The notes below the pieces were generated by a model. It saw nothing but the letters and a program-made list of their open reading frames with translations. It was not told the DNA's origin and searched no databases. Shown here piece after piece: positions 36,460 to 45,662 of a DNA stretch of 64,000 bases (within the stretch, counting starts at the first letter, position 1; every line of letters begins with the position of its first letter). The stretch is from Micromonospora narathiwatensis (GTDB lineage: Bacteria > Actinomycetota > Actinomycetes > Mycobacteriales > Micromonosporaceae), in the NCBI RefSeq assembly GCF_900089605.1, contig NZ_LT594324.1, forward strand, positions 4,526,001 to 4,590,000. Reading direction: 5' to 3'. Both the position numbers and the translations under genes were made by a program.

Positions 36460-38235
36460 ATGACCGAGGAAGCTGCCCGTCCGCCCCAGCCCGGGGCGCC
36501 GTCGGACTGGCCACCGCCACCCCCACCGACCGGGCCGCCGCCGGGCGCGTCGACCGCCGGGTCCGCGCCGTTCGGCCCGCCGCAACCCGGGTACGCCCCG
36601 CCGCCCGGCGGCTTCACCTCCCGGTACGGGCTGGTCCGCCCGCGCGACGGCCGCTACCTGGCCGGCGTCTGCGCCGCCATCGGCCGGGCCACCAACACCG
36701 ACCCGGTGCTGTGGCGGGTGGTCCTCGCCGTGCTGGGCTTCTTCGGGGGCATCGGCATCCTGGTCTACCTCACCGCCTGGCTGATCATCCCCGGCGAGGG
36801 GGACACCGCCTCGCCGGTGGAGTCGATGCTCGGCCGGGGCCGGTCGAGCATGTCCCCGGTCACCGTGATCGTGCTCAGCATCGTGGTCGCGGTCGGCTTC
36901 GGCTACATCGTCACCAACGCCCTCCGGGCGGTGCTGCTCGGCGCGGTGATCCTCATCGGTGGCGCGCTGCTGCTCAACCGCCAACCGCGCAACGCGGCGC
37001 AGCGGCAGCCCGCGCCCGGCCCGCCCCCGGGTCCGGTGCCGCCGACGGGCTGGCCGGCGGCCGGTCCCACCGCGCCCGGAGCCGGGCCGACGTGGGGCAC
37101 GGCCGGAGCGGCGACCTGGGCCGGGCCCCACCCCGGCAGCCCCGCCCAACCGGCCTGGCCGACGACGCCGGGCAGCGCCGCCCAGCCGGGCTGGACCGGG
37201 CCACCGGCCTGGCCGACGCCGGGCGGCAGCGCCCAACCGGCGTGGTCGACGCCGGGCACCACCGAGGCGGCCTGGGCCGCCGGTCCGCCGGCCCAGCGCG
37301 AGGCCGGCGCCGCCCCGGCGGGTGAGCCGACGGCCGCGGAGACCGCCGCCGGGCAGCCCTGGCCGGCCGCGGAATCGACCACCGTCCCGGGTGGGACCAG
37401 CGGGACGTGGGGACACGACACGCCGACCTGGCCGGGCACGCCGACGACCGGGGGTACCCCGCTCGGGCCGCCCGGATCCGTGCCGCCCCCGTCGCCGGTG
37501 GGCGCGCCGCTGCCGCCCGGCGGGTACCGGCCGCCCTTCGCCCCGCGCGGGCCGTACGCCGGGGCGTACCACCCGCCGACGCCACCGGCCCCCGCACGGC
37601 CGCCACGGGCACCGAAGCGGCCGAAGGAGCGCTCGGCACTCGGCGCGATCACCTTCTCGCTGATCTTCCTGGCGCTGGGTGCGGTGGCCGTGCTCGACCT
37701 GCTCGGCGTCTTCCCGGTCGGTGCGGCCGGGTACTTCGCCGCGGCGCTGGCCACCATCGGGCTCGGCCTGCTGGTGGGTACCTGGTTCGGTCGGGCCCGC
37801 TGGCTGATCGCGCTCGGCCTGGTCGCCGCGACCGCGCTCGGCATCGCCACCGTGGCCGAGTCCTACGACCGGGTACGCGGGATCGACGGCCGCGTCACCT
37901 GGGCACCCCCCGACTACCAGGCCCTGGCCGTCCGCTACAAGAACAACTTCGGGGACGCGGTGCTCGACCTGCGGGCGGTGGACTTCGCCGAGAAGGACAC
38001 GGAGATCACCGTGGAGATCAACTTCGGCAAACTGTCCGTGGTCGTACCGCCGAAGGTCGACGTCACCACGGTGGCCGATGTGAACGCCGGGGACGCCACC
38101 GTCTTCGGCAAGCGTTCCAGCGGCCTCAACGGCCCGAAGTGGGAGAGCACCGACCTCGGTCCGGACGGCCGGGGCGGGGGCACCCTGCGACTGCTCATCC
38201 ACATGAACGCCGGAGACCTGGAGGTGACCCGGTGA
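36460..38235 (+). CDS. PspC-domain protein with LiaF-like C-terminal domain
   Basis: A 591-residue membrane protein. The first 50 residues are Pro/Gly-rich, then PspC (RDGRYLAGVCAAIGRATNTD plus a helix ending LTAWLIIPGEGD), two further helices, and a 200-residue linker rich in Trp, Pro, Ala and Gly with repeats such as AQPAWPTTPG. A second group of about four helices begins at ALGAITFSLIFLALGAVAVL. The C-terminal soluble domain has NFGDAVLDLRAVDF, INFGKLSVVVPP and GDLEVTR, the beta-helix pattern of LiaF/DUF2154 proteins. It is probably the sensory or feedback partner of the divergent kinase. ATG 36460 has AAAGG upstream. Confidence 0.87.
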   Translation: MTEEAARPPQPGAPSDWPPPPPPTGPPPGASTAGSAPFGPPQPGYAPPPGGFTSRYGLVRPRDGRYLAGVCAAIGRATNTDPVLWRVVLAVLGFFGGIGILVYLTAWLIIPGEGDTASPVESMLGRGRSSMSPVTVIVLSIVVAVGFGYIVTNALRAVLLGAVILIGGALLLNRQPRNAAQRQPAPGPPPGPVPPTGWPAAGPTAPGAGPTWGTAGAATWAGPHPGSPAQPAWPTTPGSAAQPGWTGPPAWPTPGGSAQPAWSTPGTTEAAWAAGPPAQREAGAAPAGEPTAAETAAGQPWPAAESTTVPGGTSGTWGHDTPTWPGTPTTGGTPLGPPGSVPPPSPVGAPLPPGGYRPPFAPRGPYAGAYHPPTPPAPARPPRAPKRPKERSALGAITFSLIFLALGAVAVLDLLGVFPVGAAGYFAAALATIGLGLLVGTWFGRARWLIALGLVAATALGIATVAESYDRVRGIDGRVTWAPPDYQALAVRYKNNFGDAVLDLRAVDFAEKDTEITVEINFGKLSVVVPPKVDVTTVADVNAGDATVFGKRSSGLNGPKWESTDLGPDGRGGGTLRLLIHMNAGDLEVTR

Positions 38236-38696
38236 AGGCCCACCGCACCGACATCGTGTCCTTCGCGTTCGGGCTGGTCTTCCTGGCCCTCTCCGTCTGG
38301 TGGCTGCTCGCCCGGATCCTCGGGCTCACCCTGCCCCCGGTGGGCTGGTTCCTGGCCGGCGCGCTCATCCTGGTCGGGCTGCTGAGCCTGGTCGGCGCGC
38401 TCCGGTCCGGGCGGCACAGCGACGCGGTGACCGACGTGCCCCTCGAGGCGCGCCAGGACCGCCCCGCCGAGCCGGCGTACGGGTCGCCGGTCGAGGCGCT
38501 GTCGACCGACGACTTGACCCCGGCCGGCAGCCCGGAGGGCCCGACGCGCGAGTTGGCCCCGCTCGGGGACGGTCGGGACGTCGGGGCCGAACCGTCGACC
38601 CGCGAGCTGCCCGCCGTCGACTCTCCGCAGTGGCCGGCCGGCGGCCCGCGTACCGACGGGGACGAGCCCGGCCGCGACGAGCGCTCAACGGGCTGA
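38232..38696 (+). CDS. small two-helix membrane protein of the PspC locus
   Basis: A 154-residue protein of unknown function. GTG 38232 overlaps the upstream stop as GTGA, so it is translationally coupled to the PspC-LiaF-like gene. Residues 8-55 form two hydrophobic segments (IVSFAFGLVFLALSVWWLLA and PVGWFLAGALILVGLLSLVG). The remaining 100 residues are acidic, Pro-rich and probably disordered in the cytosol. The coupling suggests a role in the same envelope-stress response. Confidence 0.8.
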   Translation: MKAHRTDIVSFAFGLVFLALSVWWLLARILGLTLPPVGWFLAGALILVGLLSLVGALRSGRHSDAVTDVPLEARQDRPAEPAYGSPVEALSTDDLTPAGSPEGPTRELAPLGDGRDVGAEPSTRELPAVDSPQWPAGGPRTDGDEPGRDERSTG

Positions 38697-38943
38697 CCGC
38701 GACGATGCGGGGCGCCGGCGGCGGCGCATATGCTGGCTGGCGGAGATCCCGCCTCCGCCGGCCGGCCCACCCCGTGGCGCCCGGCCGTCCGGGTCGCGGC
38801 GCGACGCCAGACGCGCCGAGCCGGATGGCCGTAGCCGCAGCCGGCGCTCCCGGTCGCAGGGGCCCGTCCGCGGCCCCGGCCGGCCAGGTCGCCGTGGCGG
38901 TCCCGCCGCGTCCCGTCGCTACCTCGTCAGGAGCCCGCCCGAC

Positions 38944-40191
38944 ATGACCCAGTCCCCCGCCGCACGCACCCCCGGCCTGCCCGGCCCGGTCCGCGTCGGC
39001 GAGCGCGCCGCCCGTACCCTCGTCGCCGAGTTCGCCCGCCGTAACGACCCGAAGGCCGGCCTGCTGGTCGGCGCGACCCCGGAGTCCGCGGTGCTGGCCG
39101 CGGCGATCGACGCGCTGCTCCCCGGTGACCGGCTCACCGTCGTGCCGGCGGAGGGCTGCGCCGCGGCCGCGCTGCGCGAGCACGTGGCGGCCCAGGGCCC
39201 CTGGGTGGCCGACCGGGTACGGGTCGCCGACACCCTCGCCGAGGCGGACAGCGCCGAGGTGGTCATCGCCGCCGAGCCGTTCACCGGCACCACCGACGAG
39301 ACCCGGACGGCCGTCGACGGGCTGTCGAAGTACCTCACCGAGGGCGCCGTGCTGAGCGTGGCCGTGCCGCTCTTCCGCACCGAGGGTGCCGGGGCCGAGC
39401 TGGACCGGCAGGGCCTGCTGCACGGCGTCCGCAATGACCTGGTGCTGCGCAACTCTCCGCCGGTCCGGGTGCATCACCTCCGCTTCACCCCGGCGGCCGT
39501 CGCGCTCGCCGCCCGGCTCTCGCCGGCCTACCGGCCGTCGAGCGTGCCGCTCACCCGGGGCATGCACATCGACTCCAACGGCGTGGCGGCGGCCGGGATC
39601 AGCCTCGGCCTGGCCGCGCTCACCCGGGTTACCCGGCCGAAGTCGAAGCTCTGGCTGCTGCCGGCGCTGGCCGCCGCGCCGGTGGCCGCGTTCTTCCGGG
39701 ACCCGGAGCGGGACGTCCCGGAGGACCCGGCGGCCGTGGTCGCCGCGGCGGACGGCCAGGTCCTCTCGGTGCAGCGGCTGCACGACGACCGCTTCGGCGA
39801 CGGCGAGTGGCTGCGGATCGCGGTCTTCCTCTCCGTGCTGGACGTGCACGTCAACCGCTCCCCGGTGGCCGGCAAGGTGGTCGACTACTTCGTCGCGGAC
39901 GGCGGGTTCGTCAACGCGATGAAACCGGACGCCGAGCACAACGTCGCGGCGTACACGGTGCTCGACACCGAACACGGCACGGTGGTGGTCGCGCAGCGTA
40001 CCGGCTTGATCGCCCGGCGGATCGTGCAGCGGGCGCCGGTCGGCGCGCTGCTGGCCAGGGGCGAGCGCTTCGGCCTGATCCGGTTCGGCTCGCGCACCGA
40101 CGTCTACCTGCCGGCGGACGCCGCCGAGCCGCTGGTCGGGCCCGGCGACAAGGTGGTCGGCGGCTCGACCGTGATCGCCCGCTGGAGCTGA
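38944..40191 (+). CDS. psd: phosphatidylserine decarboxylase with extra N-terminal domain
   Basis: Psd makes phosphatidylethanolamine from phosphatidylserine. The 415 residues are longer than usual. Residues 1-200 form an additional alpha/beta domain that looks like a degenerate small-molecule methyltransferase fold (KAGLLVGATPESAVLAAAID). The decarboxylase follows, with FFRDPERDVPEDP, ADGQVLSVQ, VFLSVLDVHVNRSPVAG and the self-cleavage site RFGSRTDVYLP, where Ser near residue 383 becomes the pyruvoyl group. AGGAG lies about 10 bases before ATG 38944. pssA, which makes its substrate, is convergent across a shared terminator. Confidence 0.92.
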   Translation: MTQSPAARTPGLPGPVRVGERAARTLVAEFARRNDPKAGLLVGATPESAVLAAAIDALLPGDRLTVVPAEGCAAAALREHVAAQGPWVADRVRVADTLAEADSAEVVIAAEPFTGTTDETRTAVDGLSKYLTEGAVLSVAVPLFRTEGAGAELDRQGLLHGVRNDLVLRNSPPVRVHHLRFTPAAVALAARLSPAYRPSSVPLTRGMHIDSNGVAAAGISLGLAALTRVTRPKSKLWLLPALAAAPVAAFFRDPERDVPEDPAAVVAAADGQVLSVQRLHDDRFGDGEWLRIAVFLSVLDVHVNRSPVAGKVVDYFVADGGFVNAMKPDAEHNVAAYTVLDTEHGTVVVAQRTGLIARRIVQRAPVGALLARGERFGLIRFGSRTDVYLPADAAEPLVGPGDKVVGGSTVIARWS

Positions 40192-40202
40192 TCCCGGACA
40201 CG

Positions 40203-40237
40203 AAGAAGGGGCGCCGCTCGTCGCGGCGCCCCTTCTT
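40203..40237. terminator. bidirectional terminator between psd and pssA
   Basis: A perfect 15-bp stem (40203-40217 with 40223-40237) with a 5-base loop between convergent genes, with A- and T-rich stem ends. Confidence 0.88.
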
Positions 40238-40249
40238 TCGTTGCGGAAG

Positions 40250-41230
40250 TCAGGCGGTGCGGCGCTGGTGCAGCCACAGCACCGGGCCGCTGACCAGGTA
40301 GCCCACCACCACGAGGGCGAAGGTGAGCCGGATGTCGACCAGCGCGCCGAGCACCGGGGCCAGCCAGAGCCACGGCGGCAGCTTCACCAGCCGGGCGAGC
40401 TTCGCGTACGGGAAGCTGGAGACCATGGCGAAGGCGAGCAGCGCCACCCCGCCGACCATCACCCGGCCGGAGACCGGCACACCGATCGCCACGGTCAGGG
40501 CCAGCACGGCCGCCGCCATGGTGGTCGGTACGCCGCAGAAGAACCGGCCGTCCTTCGGCGAGACGTTGAACCGGGCGAGCCGGATCGCGGCGCAGGCCGC
40601 GACCAGGGCGCAGGCGACCGCGGCGGCCGCCGGCCGGACCGAGCCGGCCAGTGAGGCGTAGACCACCACCGGGGCGGCGAGGCCGAACGAGCACATGTCG
40701 GCCAGCGAGTCCATCTGGGCGCCGAACGGGCTGGCCACCCCGAGCTTGCGGGCCAACGCGCCGTCCAGCCCGTCGAACGCGACGCAGGCGATCAGACAGA
40801 GCGCCGCGGTGCGTACCTCGCTCCCCATGGCCAGGAAGATCGCCAGCATGCCGAGCATCACGCTGCTCAGGGTGCAGGCGTTGACCAGGGCGAACTTGGC
40901 TCGACGAGCGGCGGTGCGCTCACCCGGCAGCAGGGGGATCGACGTTGCCGGCGCCTCGTCGGCCGTCGCCGCGGGGGCGAGGGCCGGGCTGACCGGCATC
41001 ACCGCCTCGACCTCCGGGTCGAGTCGACCGTAGCGAAGGCGCTGGCGATCGGTCCGGCGGTGGTCGGGGGCGACCAGGTCGGTCGCGGCTGCCTCGTTTC
41101 GGCGGCCCACCCGGACCAGCAGCACCTGGCGGGCGAACGTGCTGCTGCGGCGCAACCCGCCCGCCCAGCCACGCCCTGCGGGGCGCGGACTGTCAGTCGT
41201 ACGACGCCGGCGCCATGGGGCTCTCGGCAC
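40250..41230 (-). CDS. pssA: CDP-diacylglycerol-serine O-phosphatidyltransferase
   Basis: It joins serine to CDP-diacylglycerol to give phosphatidylserine, the substrate of Psd. The CDP-alcohol phosphotransferase motif is clear: FDGLDGALARKLGVASPFGA followed by MDSLAD (D-x2-D-G-x2-A-R-x8-G-x3-D-x3-D). About seven hydrophobic segments follow a 90-residue basic N-terminal region. GTG 41230 has a very strong GGAGGAAAC site; a later ATG (MPVSPALAP) would give a more usual length of about 240. With psd it makes the two-gene PE pathway. Confidence 0.9.
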   Translation of the reverse strand: MPRAPWRRRRTTDSPRPAGRGWAGGLRRSSTFARQVLLVRVGRRNEAAATDLVAPDHRRTDRQRLRYGRLDPEVEAVMPVSPALAPAATADEAPATSIPLLPGERTAARRAKFALVNACTLSSVMLGMLAIFLAMGSEVRTAALCLIACVAFDGLDGALARKLGVASPFGAQMDSLADMCSFGLAAPVVVYASLAGSVRPAAAAVACALVAACAAIRLARFNVSPKDGRFFCGVPTTMAAAVLALTVAIGVPVSGRVMVGGVALLAFAMVSSFPYAKLARLVKLPPWLWLAPVLGALVDIRLTFALVVVGYLVSGPVLWLHQRRTA

Positions 41231-41502
41231 GTTTCCTCCATCACCGGATCGGCTGGCCGCCAGTTTGGCGGGTGTCCGGCTGTCTCGTGCCGGACCCTTT
41301 CTGGCCCGGCAGCCCGTTTGCGGAGTACACCATTGCACAGGGGGCAGGGGCTTGGCGATAGCCGCCTGCGGTACTTATAACTCCCTTAACCGCGCGAACC
41401 GCTCAGGTCTTCCCATCACGGGCGTCATCGCCCGTTTCCATCGGCGAATCCTGAACTTCCGACTGTACCGGAGGCACCCCACCTCGTTCGGTCGAGCGCC
41501 CG

Positions 41503-42414
41503 TCACCTGCCCCGCCAGCCGGTGGCCAGGGCCGCCACGTCGGTCATCGGCAGGCCGCCGACCTGCTCCGGAGCGAACCAGGCAGCCCGGGCGGTCGAGC
41601 CGCCCGCGAGTTCGGTCACCACCGCCTCGGTCGGGACGTCGACGCGCACCCGGTAGATCACCCGTACGCCGTGCCAGTCCAACGGTCGTCCCTCCGGGCC
41701 GAGCGCGGCGGGATTGTGCAGGTTGTCCACGGCCAGCAGATCGACCACCCGGCCGAGCTGCCCGGCCTCCTCCACCAGCTCGCGCAGCAGCCCGGCCGCC
41801 GGCTGCTCGCCGTGATCGGTGCCACCGCCGGGCAGGTGCCACTTCCCGGCCCCCGGATACCCGTCGGCGATCATGGTGAGCAGCACCCGCCCCGCCGGAT
41901 CGGTGACCAGCCCGTACGCGGCGAAGCGCTGCCGGCGATCGGCGGGCAGCGGCCCGAACGGCGCCCGGTCCGGGCGGGCGGTGTGCTCGGGCAGCGGGTC
42001 GACGGGCAGGCCGAGCACGTCGGCGGTGAACGGCAGCAGCGGCAGGTGCCGGGCCTCGTCGGGAGTGCACCAGCGGGCCAGATCGGTGGTGCCGTCCGGC
42101 TCGTCCCGGAGCGTCCCCTCGGCGGCCGTGACGTCGAAGATGATCCGGTCGGTGTGCAGGGCGACGCCGAGCTCGGGGTAGCGGGTCACGTCGGCGACCG
42201 CGCCGCGCAGCCCGGTCACCTGGGCGGTCAGCCCGGTCTCCTCGGCGAACTCGCGTACCACCGCGGTCTCGGGGTGCTCGGCGTGGTCGACGCCGCCGCC
42301 GGGGAGCTGCCAGACGCCCGGAAAGTCGGCGTCGGCGGAGCCCCGGACGAGCAGCACCCGTCGGTGGTCGTCCCGCAACACCCCGTACGCGCCGATCCGC
42401 CGCCGCTCCTCCAC
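41503..42414 (-). CDS. tandem double-Nudix hydrolase (copy A)
   Basis: A 303-residue protein with two full Nudix domains in one chain. The first (residues 1-140) has GGGVDHAEHPETAVVREFAE with ETGL. The second (about 165-303) has GGGTDHGEQPAAGLLRELVE with EAGQL, so each has the catalytic REx2EE core. Nudix enzymes cleave nucleoside diphosphates linked to another group, and no substrate can be read off. GTG 42414 (EERRRIGAYGV) aligns with the start of the neighbouring copy and follows GAGGGG; an ATG at 42507 lies inside a repeat element. It is a paralogue of the gene at 42555. Confidence 0.85.
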   Translation of the reverse strand: MEERRRIGAYGVLRDDHRRVLLVRGSADADFPGVWQLPGGGVDHAEHPETAVVREFAEETGLTAQVTGLRGAVADVTRYPELGVALHTDRIIFDVTAAEGTLRDEPDGTTDLARWCTPDEARHLPLLPFTADVLGLPVDPLPEHTARPDRAPFGPLPADRRQRFAAYGLVTDPAGRVLLTMIADGYPGAGKWHLPGGGTDHGEQPAAGLLRELVEEAGQLGRVVDLLAVDNLHNPAALGPEGRPLDWHGVRVIYRVRVDVPTEAVVTELAGGSTARAAWFAPEQVGGLPMTDVAALATGWRGR

Positions 42415-42455
42415 CCCGCACCCCTCGTCATCCCGCGCCGCCCCGCCCATCACGT

Positions 42456-42512
42456 CGATCATGAACCTATTGCCCGCCGGGGCGGCGTGTCGTGGCAATA
42501 ACTTCATGATCG
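42456..42512. repeat. 57-bp REP-like inverted repeat
   Basis: CGATCATGAA then ATTGCC (42456-42465, 42469-42474) mirrors GGCAAT then TTCATGATCG (42494-42499, 42503-42512), each pair of blocks separated by 3 bases, around a 19-base centre. It lies just upstream of the copy A Nudix gene. Similar TTCATGATCG elements recur in Micromonospora genomes as I recall; this was not checked here. Confidence 0.65.
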
Positions 42513-42554
42513 CCGAAAACCGGCGAGGGTGCGGTGCGGGGCGGGGCGGGGGGG

Positions 42555-43502
42555 TCAGATGAGCTGGGCGGCGTGGACGGCTTCGGCCGTCACCTCGGTG
42601 AGGCGGTCGGTGGGGAGGGCACCCAGCTCCTCCCGACGGAACCAGCGGGCCTCACAGGTGGAGCCCCCGACGTCCGCCACCGTGGGCGGGGCCGGCTGGT
42701 CGACGACCACCCGGTAGAAGGCGCGTACGCCGTGCCAGTCGATCGGGTAGCCCTCGGGGCCGAGCGAGGCGGCGTCCCGGTGGCTGGCGACGCCGAGCAG
42801 CTCGACCAGGCGGCCGGTCTGCCCGGTCTCCTCGACCAGCTCGCGGATCAACGCGGCGCCCGGCTGCTCGCCGTAGTCGGTGCCGCCGCCCGGCAGGTGC
42901 CAGCAGCCGGCGCCCGGGTACCCGTCGGAGACCCGGGTGAGCAGCACCCGCTCCTCCGGGTCGGTCACCACCGCGTACGCGGCGAAACGCTGCGCCCGGT
43001 GCAGCCCGTCGGGGCCGGGGACCGCGTAGAACGAGGGGAACTCGGGGACCTCCTCCGGGACGATGTCGTCGCTGGAGGAGGGCAGGCCCAGGGCGCGCGC
43101 GGTGAACGACCGCAGCGGCAGCTCCCGCGCCTCGTCGAGGGTGACCCAGCGGGCCAGGTCGGTCGGGCGGCCCACCCGCTCGGTGAGCGTCCCGCCGCGC
43201 ACCGAGACCGTGTAGAGCAGGCGGTCGGTGTGGATGGTGATGCCGCGCTCGGGCAGCGCCCGCATGTCGGCGATCACGTCCTGGAGGCCGGAGACGGCGA
43301 CCGAGAGGCCGGTCTCCGCCGCGGTCTCCCGGACGACGGTGTGGTTCGGGTCCTCACCGTGGTCGACCGCCCCGCCGGGGAGGGACCAGGTGCCGGGGGT
43401 GCCGGAGCGCTCCGATGCGCGAACCAGCAACACTCGGTCGTCTGAATCGGCACAAACTGCGTATGCCGCGATCCTGCGCAGCGGCTCCAGCGAGGTGGTC
43501 AC
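42555..43502 (-). CDS. tandem double-Nudix hydrolase (copy B)
   Basis: A 315-residue protein with two Nudix domains. The first has GGAVDHGEDPNHTVVRETAA with ETGL, and the second has GGGTDYGEQPGAALIRELVE with ETGQ. The domains are joined by about 30 residues including SSSDDIVPEEVPEF, which is longer than in copy A. GTG 43502 (TTSLEPLRRIAAYAV) immediately follows a 7-2-7 palindrome. The same orientation and organisation as copy A mean the pair arose by duplication of a gene that already had two domains. The substrate is unknown. Confidence 0.86.
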   Translation of the reverse strand: MTTSLEPLRRIAAYAVCADSDDRVLLVRASERSGTPGTWSLPGGAVDHGEDPNHTVVRETAAETGLSVAVSGLQDVIADMRALPERGITIHTDRLLYTVSVRGGTLTERVGRPTDLARWVTLDEARELPLRSFTARALGLPSSSDDIVPEEVPEFPSFYAVPGPDGLHRAQRFAAYAVVTDPEERVLLTRVSDGYPGAGCWHLPGGGTDYGEQPGAALIRELVEETGQTGRLVELLGVASHRDAASLGPEGYPIDWHGVRAFYRVVVDQPAPPTVADVGGSTCEARWFRREELGALPTDRLTEVTAEAVHAAQLI

Positions 43503-43518
43503 GGGAGAAAATTCTCCC
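43503..43518. promoter_or_regulatory. palindrome abutting the copy B Nudix start codon
   Basis: GGGAGAA-AA-TTCTCCC (7-2-7) ends exactly at the GTG. It includes the GGGGGAGAA ribosome site, so a bound protein or an RNA hairpin here would block translation. Confidence 0.4.
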
Positions 43519-43646
43519 CCGATGCGGTTACCGGCATCGAAAAGAGTCGGATTCCTGACTCTCGGCTGGCGTCTCAGGGATCGGTCAGGGTAGGAGTCCG
43601 GGCGGTCACCGAGGCTCCCGGCCGCCCGACGCGGGACCGTTGGGTC

Positions 43647-44018
43647 ATGACCTACCAGAGCACCCCTCAGGCCCCGTACAAGCAACTCCGCCGGCCCGTC
43701 ACGGACCGCATGGTCGCCGGTGTGTCCAGCGGACTCGGCCGCTACTTCGCGGTCGATCCCACCCTGGTCCGGGTCGGCTTCGCCGTCGCCACCCTGTTCA
43801 CCGGCGGGCTCGCCGCGCTGGCGTACCTGGTCATGTGGTTCCTGATGCCGGAGGAACCGAACGGCGCTCCCGCCTGGCCGCACCCGCCTGGCACCGCCCC
43901 GGGCTGGCCCCCGGTCCCGCCGACCGCCGCCCCCACCCACGCGGGCCCCGCGCCCCAGGCCACGCCGATGCCGCAGCCCGGACCGGTGACTCAGCCGCCG
44001 ACGCCGCCGACGGCCTGA
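43647..44018 (+). CDS. small PspC-domain membrane protein
   Basis: A 123-residue protein: PspC domain (VTDRMVAGVSSGLGRYFAVD, then VRVGFAVATLFTGGLAALAYLVMWFLMP) and a Pro-rich cytosolic tail of about 50 residues. It resembles the PspC portion of the kinase at 35020 and the 36460 protein, making a third PspC protein within 9 kb. It begins at ATG 43647 and ends 7 bases from the convergent guaA. It may act with the same envelope-stress pathway (inference). Confidence 0.88.
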   Translation: MTYQSTPQAPYKQLRRPVTDRMVAGVSSGLGRYFAVDPTLVRVGFAVATLFTGGLAALAYLVMWFLMPEEPNGAPAWPHPPGTAPGWPPVPPTAAPTHAGPAPQATPMPQPGPVTQPPTPPTA

Positions 44019-44025
44019 GCCGGGG

Positions 44026-45579
<1,554 letters not shown>

Positions 45580-45662
45580 GCGCAGCAAGCCTACCGACAG
45601 TCACCGCCGGTCCGGGCACGCCCCGGCCGGGTCCCGCCGTGAGGTCGTTAACAGGGACTTCC

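Noticed and set aside
36337..38202. 621-residue antisense frame opposite the PspC-LiaF gene
   Set aside because: Composition is Arg/Gly/Ala-rich with no domain, and the plus-strand protein has clear PspC and LiaF motifs.
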